Shown here piece by piece: positions 49,690-64,000 of a stretch of DNA of 64,000 nucleotides. This DNA comes from Membranipora membranacea (lineage: Eukaryota > Bryozoa > Gymnolaemata > Cheilostomatida > Membraniporidae): positions 19,349,001 through 19,413,000 of the forward strand of contig OU612067.1 of the NCBI GenBank assembly GCA_914767715.1, written 5' to 3'. Within the stretch, counting starts at the first letter, position 1. Every line of letters begins with the position of its first letter. A program made the translations under genes and the position numbers. A model generated the notes under the pieces. That model made no database searches and was not told the DNA's origin. It saw only the letters and a list, made by a program, of their open reading frames with translations.

Positions 49690-52600
49690 TCATGACGATT
49701 TTTTACTCCTAGCCAGTAATTTACTCCCATATTCTTTTCTGCGAGCCTGTACATCTACTTTCTGTGCCTCTCTGGCTTTATAAGCTCTCTTCTGTTTTAC
49801 TTCTTCTAACTGACCATACAATCTGTGTATAAGATAAATAGTAAGTGAATAATAGCCTGTGTCCCACACTACAAAGTGGTGGAGGTGGGAGGAGTCCCTA
49901 TGTACTTACATCAATCAGAATTTCCCAATTGGTTTAAAACGTAAGTTTCTAAAACCAAGAATGATTGAGTTGCAGCCAACAGGACATGAGAGCAGAGGAT
50001 CTTCGTAACAGTGCGGTAAGATATGACAGTTTTTTCACAATCTGCTTTCAGATAATAATCCCTTGGGAGTTACCTCATCTCAGTGGCAGACAATGTCATC
50101 TATGTTCTGTTATATAACATGAGGCCACTCCAAATTAATACCTTGATCTAGATGACAGTATGAGGATTTGTAGGTGGAGGGAGGTGATTTTTTATTTTAT
50201 ATTTTAGCCCTACAAAACAGCTGGAGGTAAAATAGTTTTTTTATTTTATCTATCTACCCTGAACTCAAGTGGCTGAAAATTCTATTTTATTTTCTCTCTC
50301 CAACTCACATGAACGAATCTTAAATGGTTGAGTTTGCCACATCATGAGTGTTTGATAATGTAATGCCACAAACTCACATTGCAAGCCATCAAAGTCTAGT
50401 ATAAGGCATATATGATATAAACTTTTGATATAACCATGTGCTTGCTATCACAATATTTGTATACAAATAAGTAGCCAATGACCCAAGAGTAGCAAGCCAC
50501 GCCTCCTACCCTGAGTAAGTCTAATTTTATTATTTGTAAAATCCACGATGGACAATAAAGGAGGGAGACAAAATTGCAGAGAAAGTTTTCATAATATATT
50601 TCTTGTTCTCTTCATCCATATTGAGTCACCACTCACCATAGGTAATAAAATTATATATCATGCATACCATGTGCATACATATAGGGAATTTACAGGCGTT
50701 TAGGGGTATATGTTTTATATTTTACTTGGTAAATTGACCAGGAGGTAAAATATTTTATTTTTTTATGACTATTTCCAACTGGCATCTGGCGGTATTTTGA
50801 TTTGATCAGGGCTCTGACAAGGCGGTGGGCGTTCATCTAGATCAAGGAATTAATTTGGATTGGCCTGATAATGTAAAAACTACTCAGAAAATCATAACTG
50901 ACCTTTTAGTTCTCTCAGTCATCTCTTTCTTTTGTTTCTTTCTCGCAGCAGAATCTAAAGTTCTCACAGAAGTCTTCGGTCTGACATCTGGGTCGGCACT
51001 AGTCTGTGCTTCTGCTATAAAGTTATATAAATAGTTATAAGTGTTGTTGGCTATAACTCAATATTGTTATTGTGTGGCTCATAATATTTATGATTTATTA
51101 TTTATGACCAATAACCACACATTAAAAACTTCTGCAATATATAGAAGCCTATTTGATATTGGAGCATACTACATAGGATATGATTGTGACCAGCATGAGA
51201 ATTAGAACAGTTACGCACAAAAGATGATCATGATCATCAAAATTCTAGCTACCTTCCATTTATTATTACATCTTATATAAACACATATAGAAATACAATT
51301 TCCAGTATCCTAATAATTCAATATACATAGATGAAGCCGGAAGTCATGAACAAACCTGTCAAAGGCTCCTCCTCGATCCACTGTAGTCCCGGTACAGCTG
51401 ACAGCACCTCACCTACATTCTCAGCCTGTTCATCATCACCACTACCTGCAGTCTGTGGTTCCTCTACTAATGTTAGATTGGATTCATCAGGTATAGTGCT
51501 GGCGAATGTGATCTCAGGTTCTTCTAATAGACCAGTAGAATGTTCTGTGTCCTGAAATGTAATGACATGAAACCGGTAAGAATGCAGTATAAAGGTATGA
51601 ATATGAAGGTATTTGCTGAAGTTAAACTATTTTATTTCCATCTTAAAACTTAACAATTTGTTGTATTGTCCTTCGCAGCTTTCCTCAGTGGAAACTTAGG
51701 AGGATTTATCAAACAATGAGATAGTTGACAGATCACAAAACTACAAGCGATTGCCGGGTGATAAAATACAATGCAAGTATTTTACATACACCCTGGTCGG
51801 TCTCGACCAGCTTTGTTTGGATGATGCTAAGACAGGCTATATACACCCTAAGTTTATACAAAAATAGTACATATAGAACAGCACCTGTAATGGTTTTTGA
51901 GGAGTACTACTTGAAGGTCTACTACTGATAGTTATCTTCATAGGAGTAGATTGCGAGATATCAGCATCACCAAGCAACATATCATCTACAAAATAATCAT
52001 ACCTTCTCATGTCATACCAACTTATCAAGCCAAAAGGAAGTTAGACCATAGGAATTCGGAATTTGATATAGCAATGTTGTTCAAAACTTGCTCAATCATT
52101 TTCCAGGTCTGAAATGATACATGATACAGATGACCTTTGATCTCTACTACAGTATGGATAATTAGAGGATAACTGGCAGCTTTTACGAGGCTATAAAGAG
52201 CATTTAGTCAGGAAGCAGCCCCCACTTTCACTTCTACCAAATGACTGGGGTTTACTTGTGCTTAATGTAAGGAGTTTTTGGAGCTGATCACAATGGTGGC
52301 ACAATATGCGGCTGTTATTGACCTTACATGGCCAATTGCTGCGAAAATAATATTTGTGTTTGACTACTCTTACTGTAATAAAAGCTATTCAATAAGAAGG
52401 TCATGTCTCCTCTAAATATACCCCCCACCCCCACCCACCGCAATTTGGCAGACTGATCGGCGGTGTTTTTGGAGAGCCTTATAGTAATAATAAACACCTA
52501 CCGACAGAAAATCTAGTCTCTTCCTGGTCTGCTGCTAGTGTTTTCATCGGTGATCCAAAGGAATCTAAAATCATAAAAATATATATGTTCTACCATGAGA

Positions 52601-55600
52601 GGTACAAATAACAATGGTTGATCACAATTGACACAGTTTAATTAACAGGATACACCCTCCCTTGGAAAAGGTTTTCATTGAATAAGACAAGCTGATTAAG
52701 ATGTTTCTTTACTGTTATATCTGTGTGGTGTTACAATGTATACTTTTTGTGCCGCGTGTAATCACTGAATTGGATTCTGCTCGAACGAATCAGCATTATC
52801 TCATAGACTAGAACATTGTAAGGCTGTTGTTGACAGTTTGTCCCTAGCAGTCAACTATGACCCCCAAATGAAGATTTTTCATCTAATTTTGGGTCAGCTG
52901 CGCCAAAAAATATTGCAGTGTTTTCAAAATTGCAAACAGAAAAAAAAGGGTTATGGTCAATGCTACAATGGACCTGTGACTTTACCAAGTCCTTGAGTCT
53001 GTCAGAACAACATATACTGTCCCAAGTGAGGGATCAGCAGGTGTAGTATTCATTACATAGACGCAGAGTGTTTGATCTTACAAGCAGTGCATATGTACAC
53101 TCACAGAACGAATGCACGAACACACAGAAAATGCATACACACAAAACTTACACACACACACAGGACGAACACACACATCCAGAATGTATGTACACACACA
53201 CACAGAATGTACGTACATACGGACGGAACATACACACACAGAACATACACACACACAGAATATACATACACACAGAACGCATGTACAAACAGAACATACA
53301 CATACAAAACATACATACACACCGAACATACATACAAAACGTACTTACACATATGACTTACACATACACACACACCGAATGTACACACAGAGAGCGTACC
53401 CACACACAGAACGTACACACCCAGAACAAACACACCCAGAATGTACATACACATACACAGAACATACACACACAGAACGTACACACACACAACGTACACA
53501 CACACAGAACGTACACACACGCAGAGCGTACTCACACAGAAGTTACATACACAGAATGTACTTACACACAGAGCATACACACACAGAGAGCGTACACACA
53601 CACAGAACGTACACACACACAGAACATACATACACAGGACGTACTCAAACACAGAGCGTACTCACACAGAACGTAAATACACAGAATGTACTTACACACA
53701 CTGAATGTACACACACAGGACATACACACACAGAACATACTCACACAGAACGTACACACACACAGAACGAACGTACACACACCCACTGACCTGCAGGAGA
53801 TGAAGTATCTGATTGTCCAGCGCTGACAGTCTGAGGACTTTTCTCTGATTGTACTAAACTCTGTACTCCTACACTCTGATCAGTTACTGAAAAAGTATGG
53901 TATGTGTGTGAACAGGACGACTAAACCACGAGGGAATGAAGCTTAGCAAGGGTATGAAAAATCAATGAAAAAGTGAAAAATGAATCGAAACCAGTTTGAT
54001 TTCAGTGAATAATCTTTTGAGGACTAAAAAAAGATGACCATATTTTACCTTAGATCAAGTTTGATCTATTTTGCCCGCATTGGAGTCGCCCCCCCCCTCT
54101 ACTGACACGCCGAAGTGCAACTCCAATGCAGGCAAAATGGATCAAAATATTATTCACCTCACTTCATAAACCAACGAGTAAATAATTCAAGTCAAGTTTC
54201 AACTTACGACTACTGGCTTAGGTAAGTATCACTTAACTGGGGGAGTTTTACCTTGGGTTAGTTCTCCTGCTCGGCTGGGTGTGGAGCTCTGTTCTGATAG
54301 CTGTGACATACTGTGACCTTGACCTGGTTTCTCACCTTGACCTTCACAATGACTGGACACATTATCATCACTGCTTATAGTCTGCAGTATGTCTTCTATG
54401 TTTAGAATAGTTTGAGAGTTTTCAGTTTCTGTTGATGAAGAGATCTCAGCTCTTGGTGTTTTAGACTGGTTTGAACCTTAAACAGACAAGGATACTAACC
54501 ATGGAGCAGATCAAATCATGAGTTTGATAGTTTTATTTGGATGCGTAAAGGGCCAGAACGCAAATTTTATCATGTTGCGTAATCGACACTCCATTTGTGG
54601 AAAGCCACATAATCATGAAACTAGATGGTCAGTATCAATCGTTAATAACCCTCAAAGCATTTTGGTGTAGATTGCCATTTTTACTGTCGACATTAGCATC
54701 AAGTTGTTTTGATCAAAAAATTTCCTGCAATTTTGATTTCTACTTGAACATGAATTTTACATTGATGTATGCTATAGAGTGATATTCTTGTACAAAATAC
54801 ACAACAGCTATACACTCATCAGTAGCAGAAGAAATATAATCCATTCTACCCTCACCACTGCTCTGATCCGCTGCAGATTGCCTCTCATCAGATGATGGCG
54901 TCTCCCCAGCCTCTGCAGAAGGGGAGGTAAACTCTTCAGCTACATGCTCAGGTACAGATACAGGTACTCCTCTCCACTGGTGACTGATGTGTCGCATCTG
55001 TCGTGTCAGAGTGTCACCACTAGGTGTCGACTCCTGACTGTCGGTACTATAGGAAGGAGCCGCCGCAGGAACAACAAAGTCATCTAAATGGGATATAAGC
55101 AGAGTCGTGAAAGTTCTGTACTTTGTTAACATTCACGGTAATGTTTTGGCTGGGAGGACTTAATTTTTGTATTATGTATTATTTTGCATTAAATTATCTT
55201 TTGTCCAACATACTAGAATCAAGCTCACACCATACTATTCTGTATATTCCCAATGGTTTGGTGCTTACAAAGCTCACATGATGATGAAAAGGGTAAAATT
55301 GTTTAACCAGACCTGCTGAATCTGAAGAGTAGAGATCTAGTATAGTAGGGCTCTGCTGATTGGCAATCAATCCCTGTGATGTCATACCTCCGTCAAGTGA
55401 CGTCAACTTTTCCTGTTCCAGAAATCTGTGAATGGGAGCAAAGTAATAACCACTTAGAGATAGCGACGATGAAGGCTTCAGTGTTGGATTGATGGTAACA
55501 GCAAAAAAAGGATCAAAGGTACTCAAGTAGTGAGTAGGCTTTATATTTCCTCCATTATCTGAGATAGATGTACTGGAGTTAAAACAGGAAAAAATCATTA

Positions 55601-58600
55601 GAAATGGAAATAACACACAATAGATTAGAATTTAATAAAGTTTGATGCACAAAATCATTCGATCACAACCTTAACGCCACACCGCATGCAGCACTCACTT
55701 TTGTCTATCTGCTCTCCTAGATTCGAGCTGCTGCAGTAACTGATTTAGTACTCTGATTCTCTCCCCATCTGGACTATTAGCTTCTACATCCGCTCCTGTA
55801 TGCTCAACATCACCAGGGGTGGATATGATAGGGGCAGCACTTGTCATGAGAGCGGTGAAGCCAGATAAAGGAGGAGTTGGGGAATCTGATGATGTCACTG
55901 ATTGTACCTGGTTACAGTGAATATAAAACAAAAATAAAATTGAGCATCTTAATCGATGAAGCCCAATCAAATAAACATGGCCACCCTGCAGTAGCCTTGT
56001 CACATGGGCGCATAAAACAAAAAACAACCACATGACAAGGCTAATTCTACAGTATATGAGGGAATTATACACTGAGAGCCAATTATGACAAATTGACCTC
56101 AATGACATAGTGCTCGAAGGATGTTGAATTTTGGGATTGAAGACAAAAAACATATGTTGATATTCGGAATAGTCGCGATTTAAATTATACAGCCCCTCCA
56201 TTAATTAGATATTATGTCTCATATTGGAATAAACACAATGTTTTAATTCATTACCTTTGATGAAGCTCGCTGTGGATCACAATCATCAGCGCTTGTTGAT
56301 GTGCTAGATAAGTGGGTATCACTATTAGGCTGAGGACCCCTGATTGGCTGATGGTAATAGTGTTGATCTGTGATTGGCTCATTTGCAAAGTCTGTGATTG
56401 TGATTGGTGGAACATCCATAGATGAGAGAGAAATTGAGCTCTGCTCAGCCAGAGATCTGCCAAAAAAAGTTCTGCAATATATTGATTTATGGTTCTCTTG
56501 CTAAGCCTGGTTCTAAAATTTTCAAATTGGTCTAAATTCGCATGTAAAGAGTCAAAATTAAAGTAATCGTCAAAGCACTTAGCATACCTGCTATATTCCT
56601 TTCCTCTTGCGTTGGAATTCATGTTCATACTTGGGTACAAAGTCTCATCAAATGTGGTGATGTGAGTAGGCGTGTCCACTTCCTGTATCACACTGAGCTC
56701 ATGGAGGTCAAGGTCATCCACTCCAGCCTTGGCTGTCACTGGTGGCCGTAGTGGTATATCTCCTAAGACAAAAATGGAATAAAAGCTTATTTTGCAGCTA
56801 GTTCCATAGGAGTCAAAGTGTTTGTACTGATTGGCTGTTGGGAGGGAGAGAGCCAACCCGAGGTCCGAAGGTAATTTTCTGAAAATATCAGTCTATTAAT
56901 ACATATTTAATGTGAAAGTAATTTTTTTCACTTTTACAATCGCATCTCAATAGGTACTTGCAGTGACCTGGCTTAGCATTGAAAACTTAGCAATATGTAT
57001 TCAAAACGAACAATATGGTGTTGCTCAGGATGCTGCCTACATGATCACCATGTAATATCCCCTTCATTACATGGTAGAAATATTTACATCCGCTCAAATG
57101 GTAGAGTACTGACATTGAAGATAATGAATGTGATATTCTGAGATAGTTTATAATTGGACTCACTACTTGGAGTACTTTGTCCTGACTGCTCCTCATCTAA
57201 CTCTATACCCAGACTATGTAGCGTATGTCTCAGACTATTCTGTGTATCGAGTAATTCTCTCTGAGATGTCGAGGGAGACAATAACTTCCTTTTCTGGTCC
57301 TGAATATCAGCCAGCTGTCGCCTCAGCTCTTCCTGTCTCCTTAAACAACAAACAGCCAGTTGTAGGAAAAAGACAACTCTCAACACAATATTCTCTGATA
57401 AGTAGAGTCAACAACTTAGAAAGGGAGTCAACCTAGAAAGTCTACAATAAATGTTAGAAAGAGAGCTCGGACATGCAAGTCTTATATTATATGGACTGAC
57501 CAACAAGCTGGAACTACATACCATCATGAGCATACAGAACCAGGATAGGGTCACTAACTTGTTAAATTCTTGTTGTTTAGCCATCATCTGCTGATGAAGT
57601 GGAGACCATTCAGAATCTATTTCATCCTGAGGTACAGAAGCACTAGACTGAGGAACTGCAGAAGTAGGCTCGGTTAGATGTATGCCGCTCCTAACTGGTG
57701 AGTTGTCAGATGGACCAGAGGCTAAGGCTTCTGCCCAAGTCAATCCGCTTCCAGCTGACTTTGCGCTATGATAAATAGAAAGGCTAACAATAAAATCACG
57801 TGTTCAGCAATGTTACTCTATACAGTGAAGCTACTCGTGATTAGCCATGTTATTTTATAGAGGTCTGAGAAAAAGACACTAAACATAAGAAACAATCGAG
57901 GAATTCGGTATCTTTATCAGATTCAGATCCATCTTACCAAAAATAACCATCAACATTTTGTAACAAAGACCATTGTGAAAAGCAGAACTGAATTGTGAAC
58001 AAAGTTCTAGAAACAGCATCACTGCTAAACTAGAGTGCTCAAAGTCTGCTGTGGTTGACACAGGGATGCCACAGCTAGCAATCCACGCAAAGTTCTAGCA
58101 CTAAAACTACTGGATAACACAGGATTGGAAGACTGGCTGCAGGACACACAGACATAAAAACTCCACTTACTCTGTTTCTTTAGCAATGAATCTCCTTGTG
58201 ACAGCGTGAAGTAATCTCTCTCTTTCATCTATAGACATGTAGGTAGGTTTTGATTGGCTGGAGGCTGATGATCGTGTTGGCTGAGCTTCTTGGGGATGGA
58301 TATCAGACCTCGATTGATTATCAGCATTGTTGGAGATGTTCGGTCGGACAAAACGATCCAATTTTACAGACGACATCATATCCTGTAATCGTTCTAACCT
58401 TCTAGAATGTTCCTGTAGCTCTGATTGTAGCGCTGATGGCTCCTTTGGACCTATGAGTAGAGATATAACCCGGTCATAATCACATTATCAGGAGGCTAGA
58501 CTCTCACATTTTTAGGGCAGAAGGTAATGTTTATCATTACATCTTGCAGGGCAGCTCAAATTATAATATTAATGTTTTATTTTATAATTATTATCAAAAA

Positions 58601-61600
58601 TTAGTATTATTATTACAATATCAATCATTGTACAGCGTAGTCGAGGTTACCTCCACAGATAAAATTTTAGGTACTGCATTTTAGGGCAGTGTCACTTTTA
58701 AATTGTAACAATGGTTTCCAGTTCACAGCCAGTCAGGAGTAAAACTTTATTTGATAATATTGATTCAAATTGACTCTTTGCTTGAAACTTTAATATTATT
58801 GGCAGAAACATTTATCACGTATGAAAGACAGTATACTATTTGGAAATCAGGGAGGATGAAAACATTCCATGCCAGAATGTTTTAGACGAAAAGGAGCGCT
58901 AGTTCAGAGTGTATCTGTATGGTAAGTCTTGTAACATTCGGTCATATCAGCTTGTTCAGAAAACTGTACAACTACTCAGTTTATTGTCGTGCAGTGTTCT
59001 CGGTCCTGCTGTGGTTTGCCATATATGTAACAATGTGAACTAATGCTAAGACGGAAGTTATTGAGAGCAAACATGTCAACAAGCATGGAAAGGTAACTCA
59101 CATCAGAGGCAACTCATAATGCTTACATTTAAGACCACAATAATAAACCTATTACATAAACATACAACTACACCAAGTTAGAACATAAAAGTTATTATTG
59201 CCACTGGCGACAGTCTCTGTTGTATTTATTCTCAAACTTCTGTTCTCCTTGTATGAGGGTAAGTAAGCTCACATGTCTAACTTACTTAACAATATCTCTG
59301 TTCTACGAACTAAGATGTTCATTTTTGGTGGTCTAGAGGCTCATGAGTCCATGAGTGACTCATTTGGGATTGTTGCATGTTGCAGATCTAACAAAATATT
59401 CGATTTATATACTTGGATGTCCGTGTACAGCAGTTGAAAAGCTCAGAATTACCATACTCTGGATTATGTTACAGAATGAAAATAATCTGAGATGGCATAC
59501 AACATTGCGTTAAGATGCTCCTAGAGCTTTTAAAAAATCACAAACGAAGTGACTATTGGCAATGCATTCAACACTTCCGATTTCTATTCCACCATTTTGT
59601 TTATTACTTTTACTTCTTTTTTTTTGGTACTTTTTCTGTCACTACACAACAAATGATCATATATGACCATAATGTAGATTTCTTAGAGAAAAAAAATATA
59701 GTACACCAGGATTGATGTGAACTTGAATTTTGTTATGTTGATTTCAGAAAAAAAAGAACATAAGAGACAAGTAAATGTATGTAAGGGGATGATAGTCGGC
59801 GTCAAAGAGGGAGAAAAAGTGAAACAGATTAATCTCACTAATATAATTAAGGAAAGAGACATGAAGATAACAACACTGAAGTGGTGAGTTCTGTGTGCGC
59901 CTATCAATAATACTGTAACTGTAACTGGCACAAGGTGGGCTGCATAAAGAGACACACATACTGCAACATGACATATTTTAATGCTTTGAATAAATAACGA
60001 AAGATCTATATACTAACTAGTTTACTTATTCGCCTGGTTTAACAAAAAGTCATAATTTTTCCAAATCATTGCAGATAAAAATAGGATAGACAGAGATGGC
60101 AGTGAGGAGGATTAAAGAAAAAGTGAAATATTTAGAAACAGCATACAAATACAGAGGTAGAGGTAAGTCATCAACTCCCGATATTTGACAGAACGTGACT
60201 GATTGAAATAAAGGGATGAACATTTATCCTGACCTTATGAGTTGCCTCCTTTTCTAAATTTCCATATCTTGTGATTGAGGACAACAGGGACTCGTAGGTA
60301 CAATAAATTATTTTTATTTTGATGCAGAGTTCGATAAAAAGAAACAACGGTAGCGGGCGATGAGGAATCGAAGAAGGAGGAAGAGGTGATCGGGGATGGA
60401 GCCAGATGTAAGGAAGAAGATTCAAAGTAAAGCAAGGTACTGTCCCGAATTCATGTTTATGGTTGAGGCTGATAATGTTGGTAACACAAACTGTCTTAAT
60501 TGTCTTGCTGTTACCTTTAAGAGGCAAATAAGACAATTTTTACTTACAAAATAATCACATAAAAAAATACTTCCAATGCCTCAAAAAAGATAAAACAGGC
60601 TCATCAAATGACCTTCATAACAGAGGATTTTATTGCAGTCTCAGGCATTAAAAAAAGGCAAAGATTTCAACATTTTGTAGTTCAGGTACCTCAATTCAGG
60701 TAAACGATTTTACAAAAAAAAGAGTAGCCGGTTAGGGTGGACAACAATCCCTTCACAAGCATCAGGCTGGGCATGTTGAATAGAACGGTCATATACTGGT
60801 TAAAAAAGAAAAAATAAGATCCCTTGGCTTCCATGCAACTATCTTTGTTAGCTTGGAATCCAATATACACACTTGCTGGTACCCTTTATGAAACCAATAA
60901 GACAATGTTTGAAATTAATCAAAATCGATTTTTCAACTCCAACAGCTTAAAAAAGATAAGATTGGCTGATCAAGTGAACCTCATAACAAAGGGATTTATT
61001 GAAGTCCCAGGGAGTCAGAACAGTTCTAGGATTCAACATCTTGGAGTTAAAGTACCTCGATCTAGATAGATTTTGCCACCAAATGAATCTACCGCTTTAT
61101 CATTAGTGTGGCAGAGCTACACTTCAAGCTACATGGCCTGTTAGCTTGTGCATAAAACCTGATACAGACTTTGCACATGCAGATCTTGTCCTGGCTCTGT
61201 TGCATGTTAACTTTGTTAGCTTGAAATGCATTGGGGGGGGGGGGGGAGGCCATGATGTCAATGTTTATCTCCAGAAAAAAATCTTTGAATTCTTCCCACG
61301 CGAAGCCTCAAAAAAGATAGAATGGACTGATCAACAGTGACCAAGTACTGGAAATGTTTTTTTCAGACTTGCAGCATTACATAGCGTCCTTACAGGACCG
61401 GGGACTTAGAATGACACACCAGGGCTGCCTGACAACATCGACTAGTTATTCACCAGAATGGTATGTTACACAGGAAGTGACTCAAGACCACCGGTAGCAG
61501 CAGAGGGTGGAAATAGAAGGCACTGTGAAGATAATATCTAATGACTGGCATAAAGGGACTGTGCAGAAAGAAGTTGTAGTGAATACAGGTATAGGTAATT

Positions 61601-62405
61601 TGGTTATAGGTTATAAATTTCCTGATGAATAGATTATATTGCAGTCTCAAGCCTGCAAACGCATTTCAAATTTGATGAACTAGGCTGTAGGATCAAATAC
61701 TGGCTTCACAGATTGAAAAGTACAGGTCCCGTCTAATGACGAACAGACAGACGAGGGAGAACTTAAGTCTGCAGTTGACTCAGTACTGCAGTAAGCAGTA
61801 ATATATTGTGTCAGCAATATTTTTGAATTCAATTATTAGACCTCCTGCTCGATATAAAATGTATCCTATATCTAATATTTGTTAAAAGGCTTTACATGCA
61901 CCATAGAGCTGAGGAAATAAAATAATTGAGTCTACAGAAAGTCATTTTGTATTTTATTCTATTTAGGATAATTCTGTCTTTTTTCTTGCATGCTTTCAAC
62001 ATAACATTTATTCCTAATTAAAACTGGTATTTACAGATAGAAAATGGAAAGAGTGGACAAAAGGTTGGTGAAGAACGGAGAGATGTCACCAGTTTGGAGA
62101 CTCCAGCAGATGAGATGCACAAGCCAAGTAAACAAATCTCAAGTGTAGAATTTGCGTTCACCATCAAAGTTAAAACATTGGGGGAGAATATTATGGTAAC
62201 TACATCTCACCGCAATGATTGTCTGAAATGTACTTATCGAAGTACAAAGAACTGACGAACATGCTAGACTAAATGACAGGGATGACAACTCCAACGACCA
62301 GGTCAGGGGATTACATGCTCCATTACGACAGGTGAGATCACCGTAAGTATTCATACATTATAAAAATAATTGTGAATAACCAGTACATTGTCTCCACCAT
62401 GAACA

Positions 62406-62437
<32 letters not shown>

Positions 62438-63545
62438 TTCCTCTTATATTATTATAACACCTTTGATATATCTTAACTTTATCTTTATAAGTTGCTACAT
62501 GTTTATGGGCTTGACATACTGAAGAGGCTCACACAATGGCATTGTGTTATCAGAGAAACTTCAGATCAAGCTGAGGCTATTGGGTGTGAACTGGTCGGGA
62601 GGAAGAAAGGAAAAAGATTGAGAGATACTTTAATTATGTGCTATAAACTAGACACTAACTGTGGTGGACAAGGACCGATTACTGCCTAGGTATCGCCCTG
62701 TATACGAAAACTTGAACAGTCAATTTATAATGTAACCTACCTCTAGAAGCCGTGCCTTCAAAGTTTCCATCCTGAGTTTTCTTTCTATTTTCTGAACTGT
62801 GACTATCTAGCGGAGCTCTCATCAGCCTTTCTCTCTCCTCAACGGACACAAACATGTTCCCCGCAGTGCCTCTAGTTAGAGGTGGAATCTCAGGCGGTGT
62901 AGCCTCAGTCCTCATGTATCTAACTGTAGGGAAGGGCTGTCCATGCAATGTATCTCCATCATACTCGTCTGCAAACAGAATATAAATTTGTTGAACCTTT
63001 ATGTCAAATAACATCACAGATGTGAGAAATACTTGACTAACACACATTCAAACTACCTCGATGCTCAGTCCAGTATTCCTCACATCTGGAATGATTTTTG
63101 AGCTCTCACACATCAGGATAACCTGGTGACAGAACAGCATAAATAAAAAAATTTCTACGCCAAGTAGACAGAGGGTATTTCTTAGTTATCAAAAAGATAA
63201 ATTCAGGATAAATTCTACTATTTGAGCATGAACCTCTGGAGAACTCGGGTGCAGACATTCTTGACGGTATTTCTCCCCTTGCTAGGATCTCTCTATCTGT
63301 GACTGTCACATATCCTGTTGGGCGTGGTCTATCAATCACATGGTCATCTCCTGCAGTCACATGACCAGCACCAGGCTCCGCCCTATAGTCAGGTGGTACA
63401 AAGTACATGTTTTGTCGCGCCTCAGCGACCTGTGACTGGTTAGCCATCTGATTGGATGGCTCCTGCTCGAGTCTGATTGGTCGATGAGACTGTTGAAGAC
63501 AACTTTGGTCAGCAGTATTTTCTAGTCTGCTGTCCATCTCATAAC
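49690..63545 (-). CDS. CEP295: Centrosomal protein 295 ortholog, 3' part, copy B (5' exons beyond window)
   Basis: Exons 14-30 are present: 63234-63545, 62741-62968, 58171-58450, 57559-57765, 57164-57339, 56588-56762, 56255-56456, 55699-55907, 55313-55425, 54856-55083, 54252-54476, 53791-53886, 52502-52564, 51885-51985, 51356-51551, 50903-51014, 49690-49822. Every exon has the same length and phase as in copy A, with no stop or frameshift, so this copy also looks intact as far as it goes. Exon 13 would fall at about 64122. The C-terminal ALMS motif is conserved. Whether the N-terminal exons exist downstream decides if this is a second full gene. Confidence 0.88.
53085..53780. repeat. CA-rich minisatellite in CEP295 intron 25, unit B
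   Basis: Counterpart of 12960-13605, about 700 bp. It has the same type of unit but a different internal arrangement and length, so it has been rearranged since the copies separated. Confidence 0.95.
59748..62255 (+). pseudogene. Decayed plus-strand gene-like exon series nested in CEP295 intron 15, unit B
   Basis: Segment 59748-59883 keeps the same borders and length as in A. The segment matching 20664-20753 of A has a TAG and a frame change here. The last segment is longer than in A: from 62037 it stays open for 72 codons to a TGA at 62253-62255, because A has a one-base difference creating an early TAA. The TAG between the two middle segments is shared by both copies. Confidence 0.4.
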
Positions 63546-64000
63546 CTTTGAATAAGAGTTAATGGATATAGAAAATGCACTGTGTTACAATTTGAAAATC
63601 AGTAACAGGTACTTTGATCTCATTGGCCTATTAGCCTAAATCATGCTGACTCTCATAATGATAGACATGACTCATGTCTATGCTCCTAATGTTGTTAGTA
63701 CCAGGTTTGAGGGCTACGTCAGCATTGACGGACTCGAAACTTCATTCCAATATATCTCATATTATATGTTTGAATATTTAGTTTTCAGTTCTGTCACTGG
63801 TTGGTTATTTTGTATGTGACGTCAATTTTCACAAATTGAAAAGATCTTTATCCAAGTTTTGAGAAATCGTTCCCATGTTACTGTGAGCCACAAATAGAGA
63901 AATCAGTTTCTTATAAACAAAATACAGGATGAGGGTTTCCATAGACTTAATAATACTATTAAGTCAATGGGGTCTTTCCATCATGTTACCCTCTTCAGTC

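Larger units (their letters stand above)
38396..64000. repeat. Unit B of the direct duplication (continues past window)
   Basis: Homologous to 519-24823 in the same order and orientation. The left edge is abrupt, about 85 bp before the Roco-caspase ATG. The right edge is outside the window. The largest differences from A are five more intact LRR cassettes, a 0.5-kb stretch at 44118-44610 missing from A, and several intron indels. Confidence 0.9.

Noticed and set aside
53068-53789. Same type of long open frames in unit B
   Set aside because: Same minisatellite; length and order differ from A without conserving any frame.

Overview
The window is nuclear DNA from an animal, most likely a highly heterozygous invertebrate. 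It is AT-rich, its genes are split by GT-AG introns, and one gene is an ortholog of the animal centriole protein CEP295. I cannot name the phylum. Coordinates and exon joins below were worked out by hand from splice signals and reading-frame phase, without transcript data.

Two gene families fill the window, arranged tail to tail, and the whole arrangement occurs twice in direct order. Unit A runs from about 519 to about 38395. Unit B starts at about 38396 and runs off the right end; position 64000 matches 24823 of unit A. Each unit starts with a plus-strand gene (A 602-8187, B 38481-48301). Its product joins leucine-rich repeats (LRRs), a Roc GTPase domain, a COR domain and a C-terminal caspase-like protease domain that keeps a His/Cys dyad. 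The LRRs are encoded by nearly identical 141-bp exons, each symmetric in phase and repeated about every 377-378 bp: seven intact plus one truncated in A, twelve in B. About 1.4 kb downstream lies the 3' end of the minus-strand CEP295 gene. In A it is complete (30 coding exons, 33165 to 9581, 1658 codons). In B only exons 14-30 are in the window.

CEP295 introns hold a long CA-rich minisatellite, fold-back hairpins, a long-armed inverted repeat and a decayed plus-strand gene-like series of exons in the 5.3-kb intron 15. The spacer 33.2-38.4 kb is rich in mobile-element debris: a 40-bp-arm hairpin, a hAT-type non-autonomous element with a perfect 8-bp target duplication and a tRNA-like insert, a broken BED/hAT-transposase-like (ZNF862-type) gene, and a small element with perfect 21-bp inverted ends at TTAA.

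The most interesting content is the LRR-Roc-COR-caspase protein: sensor, GTPase switch and protease in one chain, with an LRR array built from interchangeable exon cassettes. The main caution is that units A and B may be two uncollapsed haplotypes rather than a true tandem duplication.
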